In this document: positions 25,040-33,660 of the stretch, one piece after another
Layout: each line of letters starts with the position of its first letter
Numbering within the stretch: position 1 is the stretch's first letter
Source: CAXXOK01 sp035353615
GTDB lineage: Bacteria; Bacillota; Clostridia; Christensenellales; Aristaeellaceae
Length of the DNA: 64,000 nucleotides
Assembly (NCBI GenBank): GCA_035353615.1
Contig: DAOPZY010000013.1
Location: 1-64,000 of the forward strand
Direction of reading: 5' to 3'
Notes under the pieces: model-generated
Told to the model about the DNA's origin: nothing
What the model saw: the letters and a program-made list of their open reading frames with translations, nothing else
Databases searched by the model: none
Program-made: the position numbers and the translations under genes

Positions 25040-28000
25040 TCATCCCTGCCGTCCATCGGCAGCGGCTCCCTGAACGCTCTCCTGCCCAAAGGGCTTGCTG
25101 AGCATATCCATCGTGCCGCAATAGATGTCGTAGTAGTAGAACTCGCTGGTTTGATCCCCGGTGAGGGCATACGTCTGACCGTTCACCGTGACCTCGATGC
25201 TGGTGCTTCCCGTATCCGCGCTTCCGTCCGCATTCTTGGCCATCCGTACGGTGTACACAAAGTCCTTACTGGCCAGGCCGGAGGCGCGGTACATGTTGTA
25301 GCGGATTCCAGCCGCGAACCCCGCAGTCGAAAGCGCGGTTACGTTGTTACCCACGTTGAGCACCAGATAATCAATCCCGCTGGCCGCCAGCTTCTTGTAA
25401 ACCGAGCCGTCGAATGTCCAGCTGTACGATTGGTCGGTGGACAGCTCGGCATCCGTTGCGGTAAGCACCAGCGTATCCACGGTGGCGTCGTCGCTGACCG
25501 CGTCGGTGGTGTCGGTAGCCGATCCGCCCTTCCAGTCCCGGAAATCCGCCATGAAGGTGGGGGCGCTTTCCCCATCGGCCGGCGCGTTGCCGTCCAGTTG
25601 AAGGGTCAGGTCCAATTGCTGGTCGCCGATGGTCAGCATGCTCATGGTGCCGGTTTGCACCGCCAGCTCCACGCCGTTGTAGGCCGTTACCGTGGTGTAA
25701 TCAGAAGCGGAATGGTACACCGTGCGGCTGGCGGTTCCGCCGCCGCCGGAGCTGCCCGTGGTGCCGCCGGTGGTTCCGCCGCTCATATCCCCGCCCCCGC
25801 CGGTGCCGGCGCTGATGGTGATATCCTGCGCCCACACGGCGATGTTCCCCGCCCTATCCTTCACGCCGAGCGAGCCGGCGGCAATGGTGCCGGAGCCTTG
25901 GTACTGCACCGAGTAGGTGTACACGTTCTGCCCCTTGAGGGTAAGGGAAGCGATCCAGCTGACCGCGCTTGCGCTTGCGTTAAACGTGACGTTGTTTTCC
26001 TTGGCCACAAAACCGCTGAGCGCGTCCCCGGCGTAAAAGCTCAGGGTGTTGTCCGTGCCGGCCTTGCACAGCAGCACGGGGGCCTGATTATCGTATTTCA
26101 GGCTGTACGGGCTGGTGGTCACCACGTTGGCGGGATCGTCCGCGTCGGTCACGCGGAACACCACGGCGTAGGTGTTTCCGTTCACCATCGACTGCTTGCC
26201 AAGGTTGCCGCCGCTGGCAAAGGCGGTGTAGGTAACCCCGCCGTCGGTCGAAATTTCGTAGGTATAGGTATTGCTGAGGATGGTATCGGTGATGGCGAAG
26301 GTGAGCGCGTCCTTCCCGTTTACCCAAAGGCCGTTGCTCAACTCCCGGTCGCCGATGGCAATGGAGGTGATGCTGAACGTCGGCGAGGCTTTGCTGTTTA
26401 ATAGCGCCTGCTCCGAATCATCCACATCCACGCCCACCCAAACATAGGTTGTGCCGGCGGATTTGCTTCCGTCCGGGCTGTTGCTGGAAACCACCACGCC
26501 GTATTCGGAGCCGAACGCGTCCGGATCGGCCGCCAGCTTCACGGCGGCAATTTTGGAGGTATCGGTGAGCGCGATCACGCCGGATGTGAGCAGGTAAATT
26601 GTCGATCCGCTGTCCGCCTGACGCAGGAGCGAAGCCAGCGTACCGTACAGCTTCACCTTGCCCACATACATCCAGGCTTCGCTGTCGGCGGCGGCCGTGG
26701 AGTAGTCCACAATCACGTGATACTGGCTGGAGGTGGAAACAACCGCCGCGTCGCTGTCCAGCAGGTAGAACATGATCGTATAATCCCCGCTTTTGGTAAC
26801 GGCGTAGGTATTGCCGCGCAATTGCAGCACTTTGCTGCCGTTGACGGCGATGCCGTAGGAATAGTTGCCGTTGTCCGGCGCGCCGGAAAGCTCAAAGGAA
26901 GGCGTTTGATCCGAAAGCGTGTTTTCCACATAATTGTAGGCGCGCACGCAAACTTCCGGATTTTCCGACGCGGCGGCGTCCTCCGTCGCGGCCAGGTCCA
27001 CGCTTTGCAAAATGTCATCCTGCGTCAGCGTCGGCGTTTCAACGGCTGTCGGCTCCGGCGTTACGTCGGCGGCCGCGCTTTCGGTTGCGTCGGGGGCTAC
27101 GGTTTCCGTCGCTTCAGCGGTCGTAGTTCCCGTAGCGTCAGCGGCAGGCGTTTCTTCCGTGGATTCGGTTTCCGTTACAGTCGGCTCCTCCGCCGTGCCG
27201 TAATCCACCGTATATTCCATGGACCGCGCCTTCAGCGTGCCCTGCGCGTCCAGCACGTCAAACCGGTACACGCCGGAAACGGAAGGCGCGAAGGTGTTGC
27301 CGTCGATGGGCTGCGCGTCCCCGCCGTTCAGGCTTACGGCAAACGCCATACCGTCGGTCAGCTCCGGATAGGCGGTCAGCGTAAAGGTGGGCGTGCAAGG
27401 CGCGTCCGCGGCGTAATCCGCCGCCTCTACCCTGATTTCCGCCTCCAGCAGCTCGCTGTCATCGGTGGTGATTTCCACCTGATCGCCCAATACCTGTTCC
27501 GGGGTTGGAATATCGGACGCTTTGCCCACCCAGAGGTAAACCGCGCCCTGCGCCGAAGCGCCGCTGGGGCTGATGGTGGATACAATCACCGTGCGCCCCT
27601 CGCAAAAGTCGCTGCCAAGCGCATCGCTGTCCAGCCCAAAGCTGACGGCGCGAAGCTCGTCCACCGTGTAGTTGTAAAGCGTCATCACATCCGCGGAGCA
27701 GATGTACAGGGTCAGGCTGTTGACGATGGCGACGGGCAACAGCTCGTCCAGATCGCCGTAGTGCCGATGCTCGCCTTCGATCACCCATGCCGGGCCGGAA
27801 CCTACGTCCGCTTCCACCACGGGCGTTACCGTAGCGGTAGCGTCCGTGACCGCAGCGGTGGTCGCGGGGGTCGTCGCGGTCGCCGTGGCGGTTGCCGTCG
27901 CGGTCGCGTCGGTCGCAGCGGTTTCCGTGGCTACGGCTGTTTCGGTGGGCGCGTCGGTATCGGGCGCCTCGGTCGTGCTGTCAGCAGTGCCGTCGGTCGT

Positions 28001-28357
28001 TTCGCCGACGCTTTGCCCGGATTCCGCGTCGCCGGTGTCGCCGGTATCGCTGCCGGTATCCGCCGCGCCGCTATCGGTTACGGGGTCCTCCGCCTTGGGT
28101 TCCACAACGGACTGAGGCGCTTCAACCGGCTCGGCCTCCGGGGCCTGCGTCGGCTCCTCCGCCTGAACCTGCTCGGTTTCAGCGGGCGCGGCTTCCTCAA
28201 CGGCCGCTTTTTGCTCCACAGCGGCGGTTTGCTCCGCTGCGGCTTGAGTTTCTTCCGCCGTTTCCGCGCTGGCGGCAAAAACGGAGGCATTCCAGCCGAA
28301 CGCCGTGATGCTCGCCAACATGCAAAGTGTCAGGACGCAAGCGATGATTTTTTTCAT
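25040..28357 (-). CDS. Large secreted multidomain surface protein
   Basis: A 1105-residue exported protein with a signal peptide (KKIIACVLTLCMLASITAFG). A long Ala/Glu/Thr/Pro-rich stalk (about 30-185) includes TATATATATA. Two copies of a roughly 95-residue domain follow, each opening with a W-V-x-G-x-YG-x-L pattern and closing with VWVG or LWVG. They alternate with Ig-like beta units that open with PTF or PSF. A second Thr/Glu-rich linker, a Gly-rich hinge (about residue 855) and a C-terminal beta domain complete it. No LPXTG, SLH or choline-binding motif is seen, so attachment is unexplained. It is encoded between the two adaptor pairs, 12 bases before cassette gene 4; it may be the exporter's cargo or a surface partner. 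Confidence 0.8.
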   Translation of the reverse strand: MKKIIACVLTLCMLASITAFGWNASVFAASAETAEETQAAAEQTAAVEQKAAVEEAAPAETEQVQAEEPTQAPEAEPVEAPQSVVEPKAEDPVTDSGAADTGSDTGDTGDAESGQSVGETTDGTADSTTEAPDTDAPTETAVATETAATDATATATATATATTPATTAAVTDATATVTPVVEADVGSGPAWVIEGEHRHYGDLDELLPVAIVNSLTLYICSADVMTLYNYTVDELRAVSFGLDSDALGSDFCEGRTVIVSTISPSGASAQGAVYLWVGKASDIPTPEQVLGDQVEITTDDSELLEAEIRVEAADYAADAPCTPTFTLTAYPELTDGMAFAVSLNGGDAQPIDGNTFAPSVSGVYRFDVLDAQGTLKARSMEYTVDYGTAEEPTVTETESTEETPAADATGTTTAEATETVAPDATESAAADVTPEPTAVETPTLTQDDILQSVDLAATEDAAASENPEVCVRAYNYVENTLSDQTPSFELSGAPDNGNYSYGIAVNGSKVLQLRGNTYAVTKSGDYTIMFYLLDSDAAVVSTSSQYHVIVDYSTAAADSEAWMYVGKVKLYGTLASLLRQADSGSTIYLLTSGVIALTDTSKIAAVKLAADPDAFGSEYGVVVSSNSPDGSKSAGTTYVWVGVDVDDSEQALLNSKASPTFSITSIAIGDRELSNGLWVNGKDALTFAITDTILSNTYTYEISTDGGVTYTAFASGGNLGKQSMVNGNTYAVVFRVTDADDPANVVTTSPYSLKYDNQAPVLLCKAGTDNTLSFYAGDALSGFVAKENNVTFNASASAVSWIASLTLKGQNVYTYSVQYQGSGTIAAGSLGVKDRAGNIAVWAQDITISAGTGGGGDMSGGTTGGTTGSSGGGGTASRTVYHSASDYTTVTAYNGVELAVQTGTMSMLTIGDQQLDLTLQLDGNAPADGESAPTFMADFRDWKGGSATDTTDAVSDDATVDTLVLTATDAELSTDQSYSWTFDGSVYKKLAASGIDYLVLNVGNNVTALSTAGFAAGIRYNMYRASGLASKDFVYTVRMAKNADGSADTGSTSIEVTVNGQTYALTGDQTSEFYYYDIYCGTMDMLSKPFGQESVQGAAADGRQG

Positions 28358-28373
28358 AACCGTATCCCCCTGA

Positions 28374-29471
28374 TCATTCGTCGATCGTCGTTACCGTAAC
28401 GCTCATGCCCAGGCGGACGGTTTCGTCCGCTTCAAAAGCGATATAGCCGGTGTATTTAGTGCTGGATGACGTTGTGGAGCCGGAGGCCGAAGCGCTGCTC
28501 CCCGAGGATGAATCCGTGCTGCTGTCGCTGATATAGGAAATGCCTGTAACGGTTCCCTGATACGTTGTGCCGCTGTCCTCGTTCCAGTTAAACACAATGT
28601 TCACCTTGTCCCCCACGTTTACGGAGCTGAGCAGATCCTCATCCACGGTAAACTGGATCTGATAGCTGGCCGGCTGGTAAACGGTCAGGAGCACATCCCC
28701 CTTGGATACCTGCTGGCCCGCCGTAACCTTGACCGAGGCAATCACGCCGTCCACATCGGATTGGAGGGTGTTGCCGTAGGTGGTCATCGCGTCCAGCGTG
28801 CCGCTCACTGTTTCAAACAACAGCTGCCCGCGTTCCACGGTGTCGCCGTCCTTCACGTGCAGCTTGAGCAGGCTCCCCGTGCCGGTAATCGCCAGCTCCG
28901 CCGTGCGGCCGACGGTGCCGCTGCCAATGCGGGTTTTGTAGGTGTAGCTGTCGCTGCGGTAAATATAGACCGTTTCTTCCATGTACAGCTCGCCGGCGGT
29001 GGTTTGCACGGTGTAGTTGGAGCCGTCCACAGCGGTGATAACGCCTTCGGCCTTATGGCTGCCGTCCGCGGCGCACTTGATGTACACCTTTTCGCCGATG
29101 CGCACATACTTGGTATCAATGGTCGAATACGCCTTGCTGATGGAACAGCTCAGCGTATACTTGCTGACGGGGGCCACATACAGCACGGTGGAGTTTTCCA
29201 GCGCGTCCCCTTCGATGTTGAAGATGCCGCGCACGGTGCCGTCCTCCGGCGCGAGCACCTGAGTGGTTTCCATGGTGGCGATCGCGTCGCCCACGTGCAG
29301 GGTTTCCCCTTCCCGGAGGGATATGGATTTGACCGTGCCGCCATAGGGCGCGCACACCGTGACCGTATCCCCGGCGATCACGTTACCGTCAAAATCCTCG
29401 GTGGCCAGCGCGAAAGCCGGCGTGAGCAACGCTACGGTTGCCAGCAGTGCAAACAGCTTCTTAATTGGCAT
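28374..29471 (-). CDS. Exported membrane-fusion/HlyD-like protein (cassette gene 2)
   Basis: A 365-residue adaptor with a signal peptide (KKLFALLATVALLTPAFALA). The lipoyl halves are CAPYGGTVKSISLREGETL and LKLHVKDGDTVERGQLLFE, with a barrel segment IQFTVDEDLLSSV and a Ser/Thr-rich insert (about 315-340). It shares its whole plan with cassette gene 7 but lacks that protein's long Ser run and acidic tail. The ATG at 29469-29471 follows GGGAGGGACC and overlaps the stop of cassette gene 1 by 11 bases. With that gene it forms the first adaptor pair, which has no ATPase of its own. Confidence 0.85.
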   Translation of the reverse strand: MPIKKLFALLATVALLTPAFALATEDFDGNVIAGDTVTVCAPYGGTVKSISLREGETLHVGDAIATMETTQVLAPEDGTVRGIFNIEGDALENSTVLYVAPVSKYTLSCSISKAYSTIDTKYVRIGEKVYIKCAADGSHKAEGVITAVDGSNYTVQTTAGELYMEETVYIYRSDSYTYKTRIGSGTVGRTAELAITGTGSLLKLHVKDGDTVERGQLLFETVSGTLDAMTTYGNTLQSDVDGVIASVKVTAGQQVSKGDVLLTVYQPASYQIQFTVDEDLLSSVNVGDKVNIVFNWNEDSGTTYQGTVTGISYISDSSTDSSSGSSASASGSTTSSSTKYTGYIAFEADETVRLGMSVTVTTIDE

Positions 29472-30861
29472 CGGAGGTCCCTCCCTGCTGAGTAGTAACC
29501 GGGGTGGCTGTCGGGGTTACGGTTGCGGCGGCCGTGGCGCCGTCGGTTGCGCCAAACTGCGGCGGCGCGCCGTTGCCCGGGCCTTGCGGGCCGCCCGCGC
29601 CGGCTGTGCTGGTTGCGCCGGATGTGCCGTCCGCCGAAGCCGCGCCTGCGTCGGAAGCGCCTGAAGCATCGGGCGCAACGGTCGCGCCGGGCGCGAGAGT
29701 GGCGGTCGCCGTGGCCGCCGTGCCCGAAGCGTCTGTGCTCTGGGCCGCGTTCGCGTCGGTTGCCGCCGTACCGGTTTGCGTGCCCGCAGAGGTATCGCCG
29801 CCAGCCTGTGCGCCGCTGGGCATCGCGCCTGTTTCGCCGCTGGGCATCGCGCCGCTTTGATCGCCGCTGGGCATGCCGCCGGTCTGGTCGCCTCCGGGCA
29901 TGCCGCCTCCGCCCGGCCCGCCTCGACTGCTCATATCGTTCACAACCACCGTTTCGCCCACGATGGCTTTGTAAATATCCTCAAGCGTCAGGGTCGCTTT
30001 GGCAGTTTCCGTGCCGGATACCGCGTACACCACGTCCCCGGGGTTCAGGCCGCTGGTAATCTGAATTTTCATCCCGTCGCTCAGCCCAGTTTCCACCGGA
30101 ACCTTCTGATAGGTTCCGTCGCTTTGCAGGCTCAGCACATAGGGGTTTTTGTCCTCGTCAAACGCAAGGGCGGCCATGTCCAGCGTAGTAACGCCGTCCA
30201 CCTCGTCCGAGGGCAGGGTAACCGTCGCCTGCATGCCGGGCAGCACATTCTCCGGCACGGTCAGGTCGCAGGTAACCGAGTAAAACGCGACTGTGCCCTG
30301 AGATTGCGAAACACGGTTAATGTGCGCGATCACCGTATCAAAATCGACCCCCAGAGAAATGACGCTGACTGTGCACGACTGGCCTATGGAGAGTTTTTCC
30401 ACGTCGTACTCATCCACGTTCATGCTCACTTCCAAATGCTGCAGGTCGCACACCTGAACCACCTGAAAATTGGGCCAGATCCAGTCCCCTTCCTTTACGC
30501 GGATCTCGTTCACCACGCCGTCAAAACTGGCGGTGAACAGATCGCCCGTGGAAAGCAGAACCAGCGAATCGCCCTTCTTGACCTCGTCGCCCGATTGCAC
30601 ATAGAGGGCGCGCACCATACATTCTTCTTCCGTGGAAAAGGTTTCCGATTTTTTAACGCTCAGCGTGGCGCTGAAGCTCTTGGTTGTGCTGATATCGCCG
30701 GTCTCCGCCGTATAGCTCTGGTACGTCGTAACGGCGTTTGCCAGGATCATAGGCAAAAGTTCACTCCAGACAACCAGCGCGACCACGCCGAGCACCGCCA
30801 GCGTCAGCGCCCATTTGAGCACCCGCTGTATGGTTTTCTTTTTCTTCTTCTGATCCGGCAT
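29461..30861 (-). CDS. Membrane-anchored HlyD-like adaptor with long repetitive tail (cassette gene 1)
   Basis: A 466-residue protein with a Lys-rich start (DQKKKKKTIQR), one membrane helix (about 15-36) and the MFP core: VRALYVQSGDEVKKGDSLV, LEVSMNVDEYDVEKLSI and ENVLPGMQATVTLPSDE. The last 150 residues are disordered: Gly/Met/Pro-rich repeats of the form MPSGDQ or MPSGET, then an Ala/Thr/Gly stretch. The fold mirrors cassette gene 4. It is the first gene of the operon, and its start faces the divergent response-regulator gene across 281 bases. AAAGGTGAT serves as ribosome-binding site. Confidence 0.88.
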   Translation of the reverse strand: MPDQKKKKKTIQRVLKWALTLAVLGVVALVVWSELLPMILANAVTTYQSYTAETGDISTTKSFSATLSVKKSETFSTEEECMVRALYVQSGDEVKKGDSLVLLSTGDLFTASFDGVVNEIRVKEGDWIWPNFQVVQVCDLQHLEVSMNVDEYDVEKLSIGQSCTVSVISLGVDFDTVIAHINRVSQSQGTVAFYSVTCDLTVPENVLPGMQATVTLPSDEVDGVTTLDMAALAFDEDKNPYVLSLQSDGTYQKVPVETGLSDGMKIQITSGLNPGDVVYAVSGTETAKATLTLEDIYKAIVGETVVVNDMSSRGGPGGGGMPGGDQTGGMPSGDQSGAMPSGETGAMPSGAQAGGDTSAGTQTGTAATDANAAQSTDASGTAATATATLAPGATVAPDASGASDAGAASADGTSGATSTAGAGGPQGPGNGAPPQFGATDGATAAATVTPTATPVTTQQGGTSDAN

Positions 30862-30990
30862 CGTGTTATCACCTTTCCAAAAGCTGCGCCCGGCGTTCCT
30901 AGCCTGCGCGGGCTGTCGAAGGCGGCGGGGCCGGGGCGCAACCGCCGCGTCATACCCAACCGGCTTTCGTGGATTAGCTTACGGGAAAAA

Positions 30991-31041
30991 CCTGAAATGA
31001 ACCTGAAAAACGGGATCAATTTTTTTCAGGTACGTTTCAGG
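30991..31041. promoter_or_regulatory. Paired direct repeats in inverted arrangement, putative response-regulator site
   Basis: CCTGAAA occurs at 30991-30997 and 31002-31008 (11-base period). Its complement TTTCAGG occurs at 31024-31030 and 31035-31041 (same period). The two halves mirror each other around 31016. OmpR-family regulators bind tandem half-sites 10-11 bases apart, and this element lies between the export cassette and its two-component genes, so dual regulation is likely. Only TACAAT (31045-31050) resembles a -10 on the plus side. Confidence 0.7.
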
Positions 31042-31142
31042 TTTTACAATTATGATACGGAAAGCGGCAGAAAACGTCGCGTTGTGTTACACTGTATAGG
31101 TACTGCGGCCCCCTGCGGGCGGCGACGGGAGGAGGGCGTGTC

Positions 31143-31820
31143 ATGCGCATCCTGATTATTGAGGATGAGGTTCGTTTGGCCGGAACCTTGGCCGACATGG
31201 TTGGCGAAGATAACTACACGGCGGATGTGGCTCACGACGGCGAATCCGGGCTGGACAGCGCCCTGAGCGATATATACGACGCGATTGTGCTGGATGTGAT
31301 GCTGCCCAAGCTGGATGGCTTCGAGGTGCTCAAGCGCCTGCGGCAGGCGGGCATCCACACCCCCGTGCTGATGCTGACCGCGAAAAGCGACCTGATTGAC
31401 CGGGTGCACGGGCTGGATTTAGGCGCGGATTATTATCTGACCAAGCCGTTTGAAAACGCGGAGTTTTTGGCTTGTTTGCGCGCGATTCTCCGCAGGCAGG
31501 GCGATATTACGCCCGAGCGTATTGTATACGGGGACTTGACGCTCACCCCGTCCATGGGCGCGTTGCGCTGCGGCGAGCGCGCCCTGACGCTCAGCGCGCG
31601 GGAGCTGGAGATTATGCGGCTATTGATGCTCAACCACAATACCATCCTCCCCAAGGAAACGCTGCTGGTAAAGGTATGGGGGTATGATAGCGACGCGGGG
31701 GACAATAATGTGGAAGCCTATATTTCCTTTATCCGTAAAAAACTGTCCCTGCTGCGTTCCACCGTAACGCTGAACGTTGTCCGCCGCCTGGGCTACCGAC
31801 TGGAGGAGAGCAAGCCGTGA
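31143..31820 (+). CDS. OmpR-family response regulator
   Basis: A 225-residue two-domain regulator. The receiver has the acidic pocket E7/D8, phospho-acceptor D51 in VLDVMLPK, conserved Thr in LMLTAKS and Lys in YLTKPF. The C-terminal winged helix runs from YGDLTLTPS through LSARELEIMRLL to VVRRLGYRLE. The ATG follows GGGAGGAGGG. It overlaps the sensor kinase gene by four bases and is divergent from the export cassette, which it probably controls through the repeat element at 30991-31041. Confidence 0.96.
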   Translation: MRILIIEDEVRLAGTLADMVGEDNYTADVAHDGESGLDSALSDIYDAIVLDVMLPKLDGFEVLKRLRQAGIHTPVLMLTAKSDLIDRVHGLDLGADYYLTKPFENAEFLACLRAILRRQGDITPERIVYGDLTLTPSMGALRCGERALTLSARELEIMRLLMLNHNTILPKETLLVKVWGYDSDAGDNNVEAYISFIRKKLSLLRSTVTLNVVRRLGYRLEESKP

Positions 31821-33061
31821 TCCAGAAACTGCGTAAAAAGCTGATTATCGTGCTGATGGCGGTTGTTTGCCTGTTTTTGATCGGGATTCTTGTCAGCCTG
31901 TTCATCACCTCCAAAAGCGAGTTTGAACGGCGCAGTTACAGCTCCTTCCGCGAGCCGCCGGCGCATGCGGGGGATGTTCAGGCCCCGCCGGATGAAAACC
32001 GCATCGATATGCCCATCGCCATGGGCAAGCAGAGCGCGGACGGAACGGTCACCATTGAACAGAACCAGATTTATTATGTGACGGACGCGGAACTGGTCAG
32101 CATTATCCAGACCCTTTCCGCCAGCGCCGAAGATAACGGACTCACCTCGCAGTACGATTTACGCTACCGCCGCCACACCGGCACGGATGGCAGTATCACG
32201 TACTTTTTTTCCGACACGTATATGGAGCGCAACTCCTTAAACGCCCAGCTGCTGTATTCCTGCATCATCGGCCTTGGCGCGATCGGGCTTTTCTTTCTGG
32301 TCAGCATGCTGCTGTCCCGCTGGATGGTCAAGCCTGTGGAGCAGGCGTGGGAAAAGCAGCGGCAGTTTGTGGCGGACGCCTCGCACGAGCTGAAAACGCC
32401 GCTGACCGTCGTTTTGTCCAACACCGATATGATGATATCCTCCCACGCCGTAACCGATGAAAAGAACCGGATCCGGCTGGACAACATCCGCGCGGAATCC
32501 CAACGGATGAAACTATTGGTGGAAAACCTGCTTACCCTTGCCCGGGCGGACAGCAAACCCGCGCTTACCACGCGGGAGCCGGTCAATTTCAGCTTTGTGG
32601 TGACCGGCGCGACCCTCACCCTGGAACCGGCCATTTTTGACTTGGGGCGCACCGTGGACTGTCAGGCGGACGAGAGCTTCACCGTTTTGGGCGATGGCGA
32701 CAAGCTGCGCCAGCTGGTGGACATTCTTTTGGACAACGCCTGCAAGTACGGCAATGCCGGTTCCTCCATTCGGGTGCGCGTTAGCGCGCTTGGCAAAAAA
32801 GAGGTTCTGCTCACGGTAGCCAGCGAAGGCGCGCCCTTGCCGCCCGAGGAATGCCTGAACATATTTGAGCGTTTTTACCGCTCGGACAAATCCCGCGGGC
32901 AGGAAAAAGGTTACGGGTTAGGGCTGGCCATTGCCCAAAGCATTGTCCGCGAGCATGGCGGCAAAATCTGGGCGCAGTCCGACGGGGTCAGCGTCAACAC
33001 CTTTTATGTGAAGCTCCCCTGTGTGGAAGCCCCCGCGGCCATTTCCGAACCCCTCAGCTGA
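31817..33061 (+). CDS. Two-component sensor histidine kinase
   Basis: A 414-residue membrane kinase with two helices (about 8-30 and 147-167) around a 115-residue extracytoplasmic sensor that I cannot classify. The HisKA domain has DASHELKTPLT with phospho-acceptor H190. The HATPase shows the N box LLDNACKYGN, a G1-like region without a textbook DxGxG, and the G2 box GYGLGLAIA. The GTG start overlaps the regulator's stop (GTGA) and follows GGAGGAG. The small sensor and linkage to an ABC exporter recall systems that sense peptides or envelope stress; the signal is unknown. Confidence 0.94.
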   Translation: MIQKLRKKLIIVLMAVVCLFLIGILVSLFITSKSEFERRSYSSFREPPAHAGDVQAPPDENRIDMPIAMGKQSADGTVTIEQNQIYYVTDAELVSIIQTLSASAEDNGLTSQYDLRYRRHTGTDGSITYFFSDTYMERNSLNAQLLYSCIIGLGAIGLFFLVSMLLSRWMVKPVEQAWEKQRQFVADASHELKTPLTVVLSNTDMMISSHAVTDEKNRIRLDNIRAESQRMKLLVENLLTLARADSKPALTTREPVNFSFVVTGATLTLEPAIFDLGRTVDCQADESFTVLGDGDKLRQLVDILLDNACKYGNAGSSIRVRVSALGKKEVLLTVASEGAPLPPEECLNIFERFYRSDKSRGQEKGYGLGLAIAQSIVREHGGKIWAQSDGVSVNTFYVKLPCVEAPAAISEPLS

Positions 33062-33174
33062 GCGGGGAACGCCTGATCCTGAAAGGGAACTGCGATGTAT
33101 CGGGATTGGCATGCCTGTGACGCCTGTTAAGCAAGCGTATAGCAGGATTAGATTTTATAAAGCTCGAAACTGTT

Positions 33175-33212
33175 CACCAAAGCCGCCGGTGCAAACACCG
33201 GCGGCTTTGGTG
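33175..33212 (+). terminator. Perfect 17-bp hairpin after the two-component operon
   Basis: CACCAAAGCCGCCGGTG, loop CAAA, and an exact complement. No separate T run follows; the TTT inside the descending arm may serve. The sequence from 33213 to 33315 holds no gene and ends with the edge of a further partial repeat copy (about 33266-33290). Confidence 0.6.
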
Positions 33213-33315
33213 ATGATGATGAATGGTTGAGTTGGTAAAGAAGCAAGGTTTCGGCTCTGGTGCAGTTCCGTTGCGGCGGGGGTGGGTTGTACGCTGACTT
33301 CAACAATGCGGTTTT

Positions 33316-33469
33316 GCCGCTCGCCTCATAGCCCTGCGGGCTGTTCGCTCGCTTGTTGGTTTCACGCTTCGGCGTCAGGCTTGGGGTTCCACCCCAAACC
33401 CCGGCATGGGCTTCGCCCCTGCGCCCTGACAAGGGCTTCGCCCTTGACCCGTTTTCGCTGCGGCGGGGG
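33316..33469 (-). repeat. Full copy of the dispersed palindromic repeat (copy a)
   Basis: Runs GCCGCTCGCCTCATAG ... CCCTGCGGGCTGTTCGCTCG ... CTTGGGGTTCCACCCC ... GGGCTTCGCCC ... CTGCGGCGGGG. Its orientation is opposite to the recA array. It lies between a kinase gene and an asparaginase gene that converge. Confidence 0.9.
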
Positions 33470-33503
33470 ATTGCTTGTTATCAAATTTATACAAGCTGTT
33501 TTT

Positions 33504-33659
33504 GCCGCTCGCCTCATAGCCCTGCGGGCTGTTCGCTCGCTTGTTGGGTTTGCGCTGCGGCGTGGGGCTTGGGGCTCTGCCCCAAACCCCGGCATGGGCT
33601 TCGCCCCTGCACCCTGACAAGGGCTTCGCCCTTGACCCATCTTCGCTGCGGCGAGGATG
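33504..33659 (-). repeat. Full copy of the dispersed palindromic repeat (copy b)
   Basis: Same order of blocks as copy a, starting 188 bases after it, so a and b form a two-unit tandem. It ends one base before the asparaginase stop codon. Confidence 0.9.
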
Positions 33660-33660
33660 G

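Noticed and set aside
26717..28399. 560-codon plus-strand frame opposite the surface protein
   Set aside because: Low-complexity Arg/Gly translation of the complementary strand; the minus-strand frame has a signal peptide, a ribosome-binding site and a domain structure.
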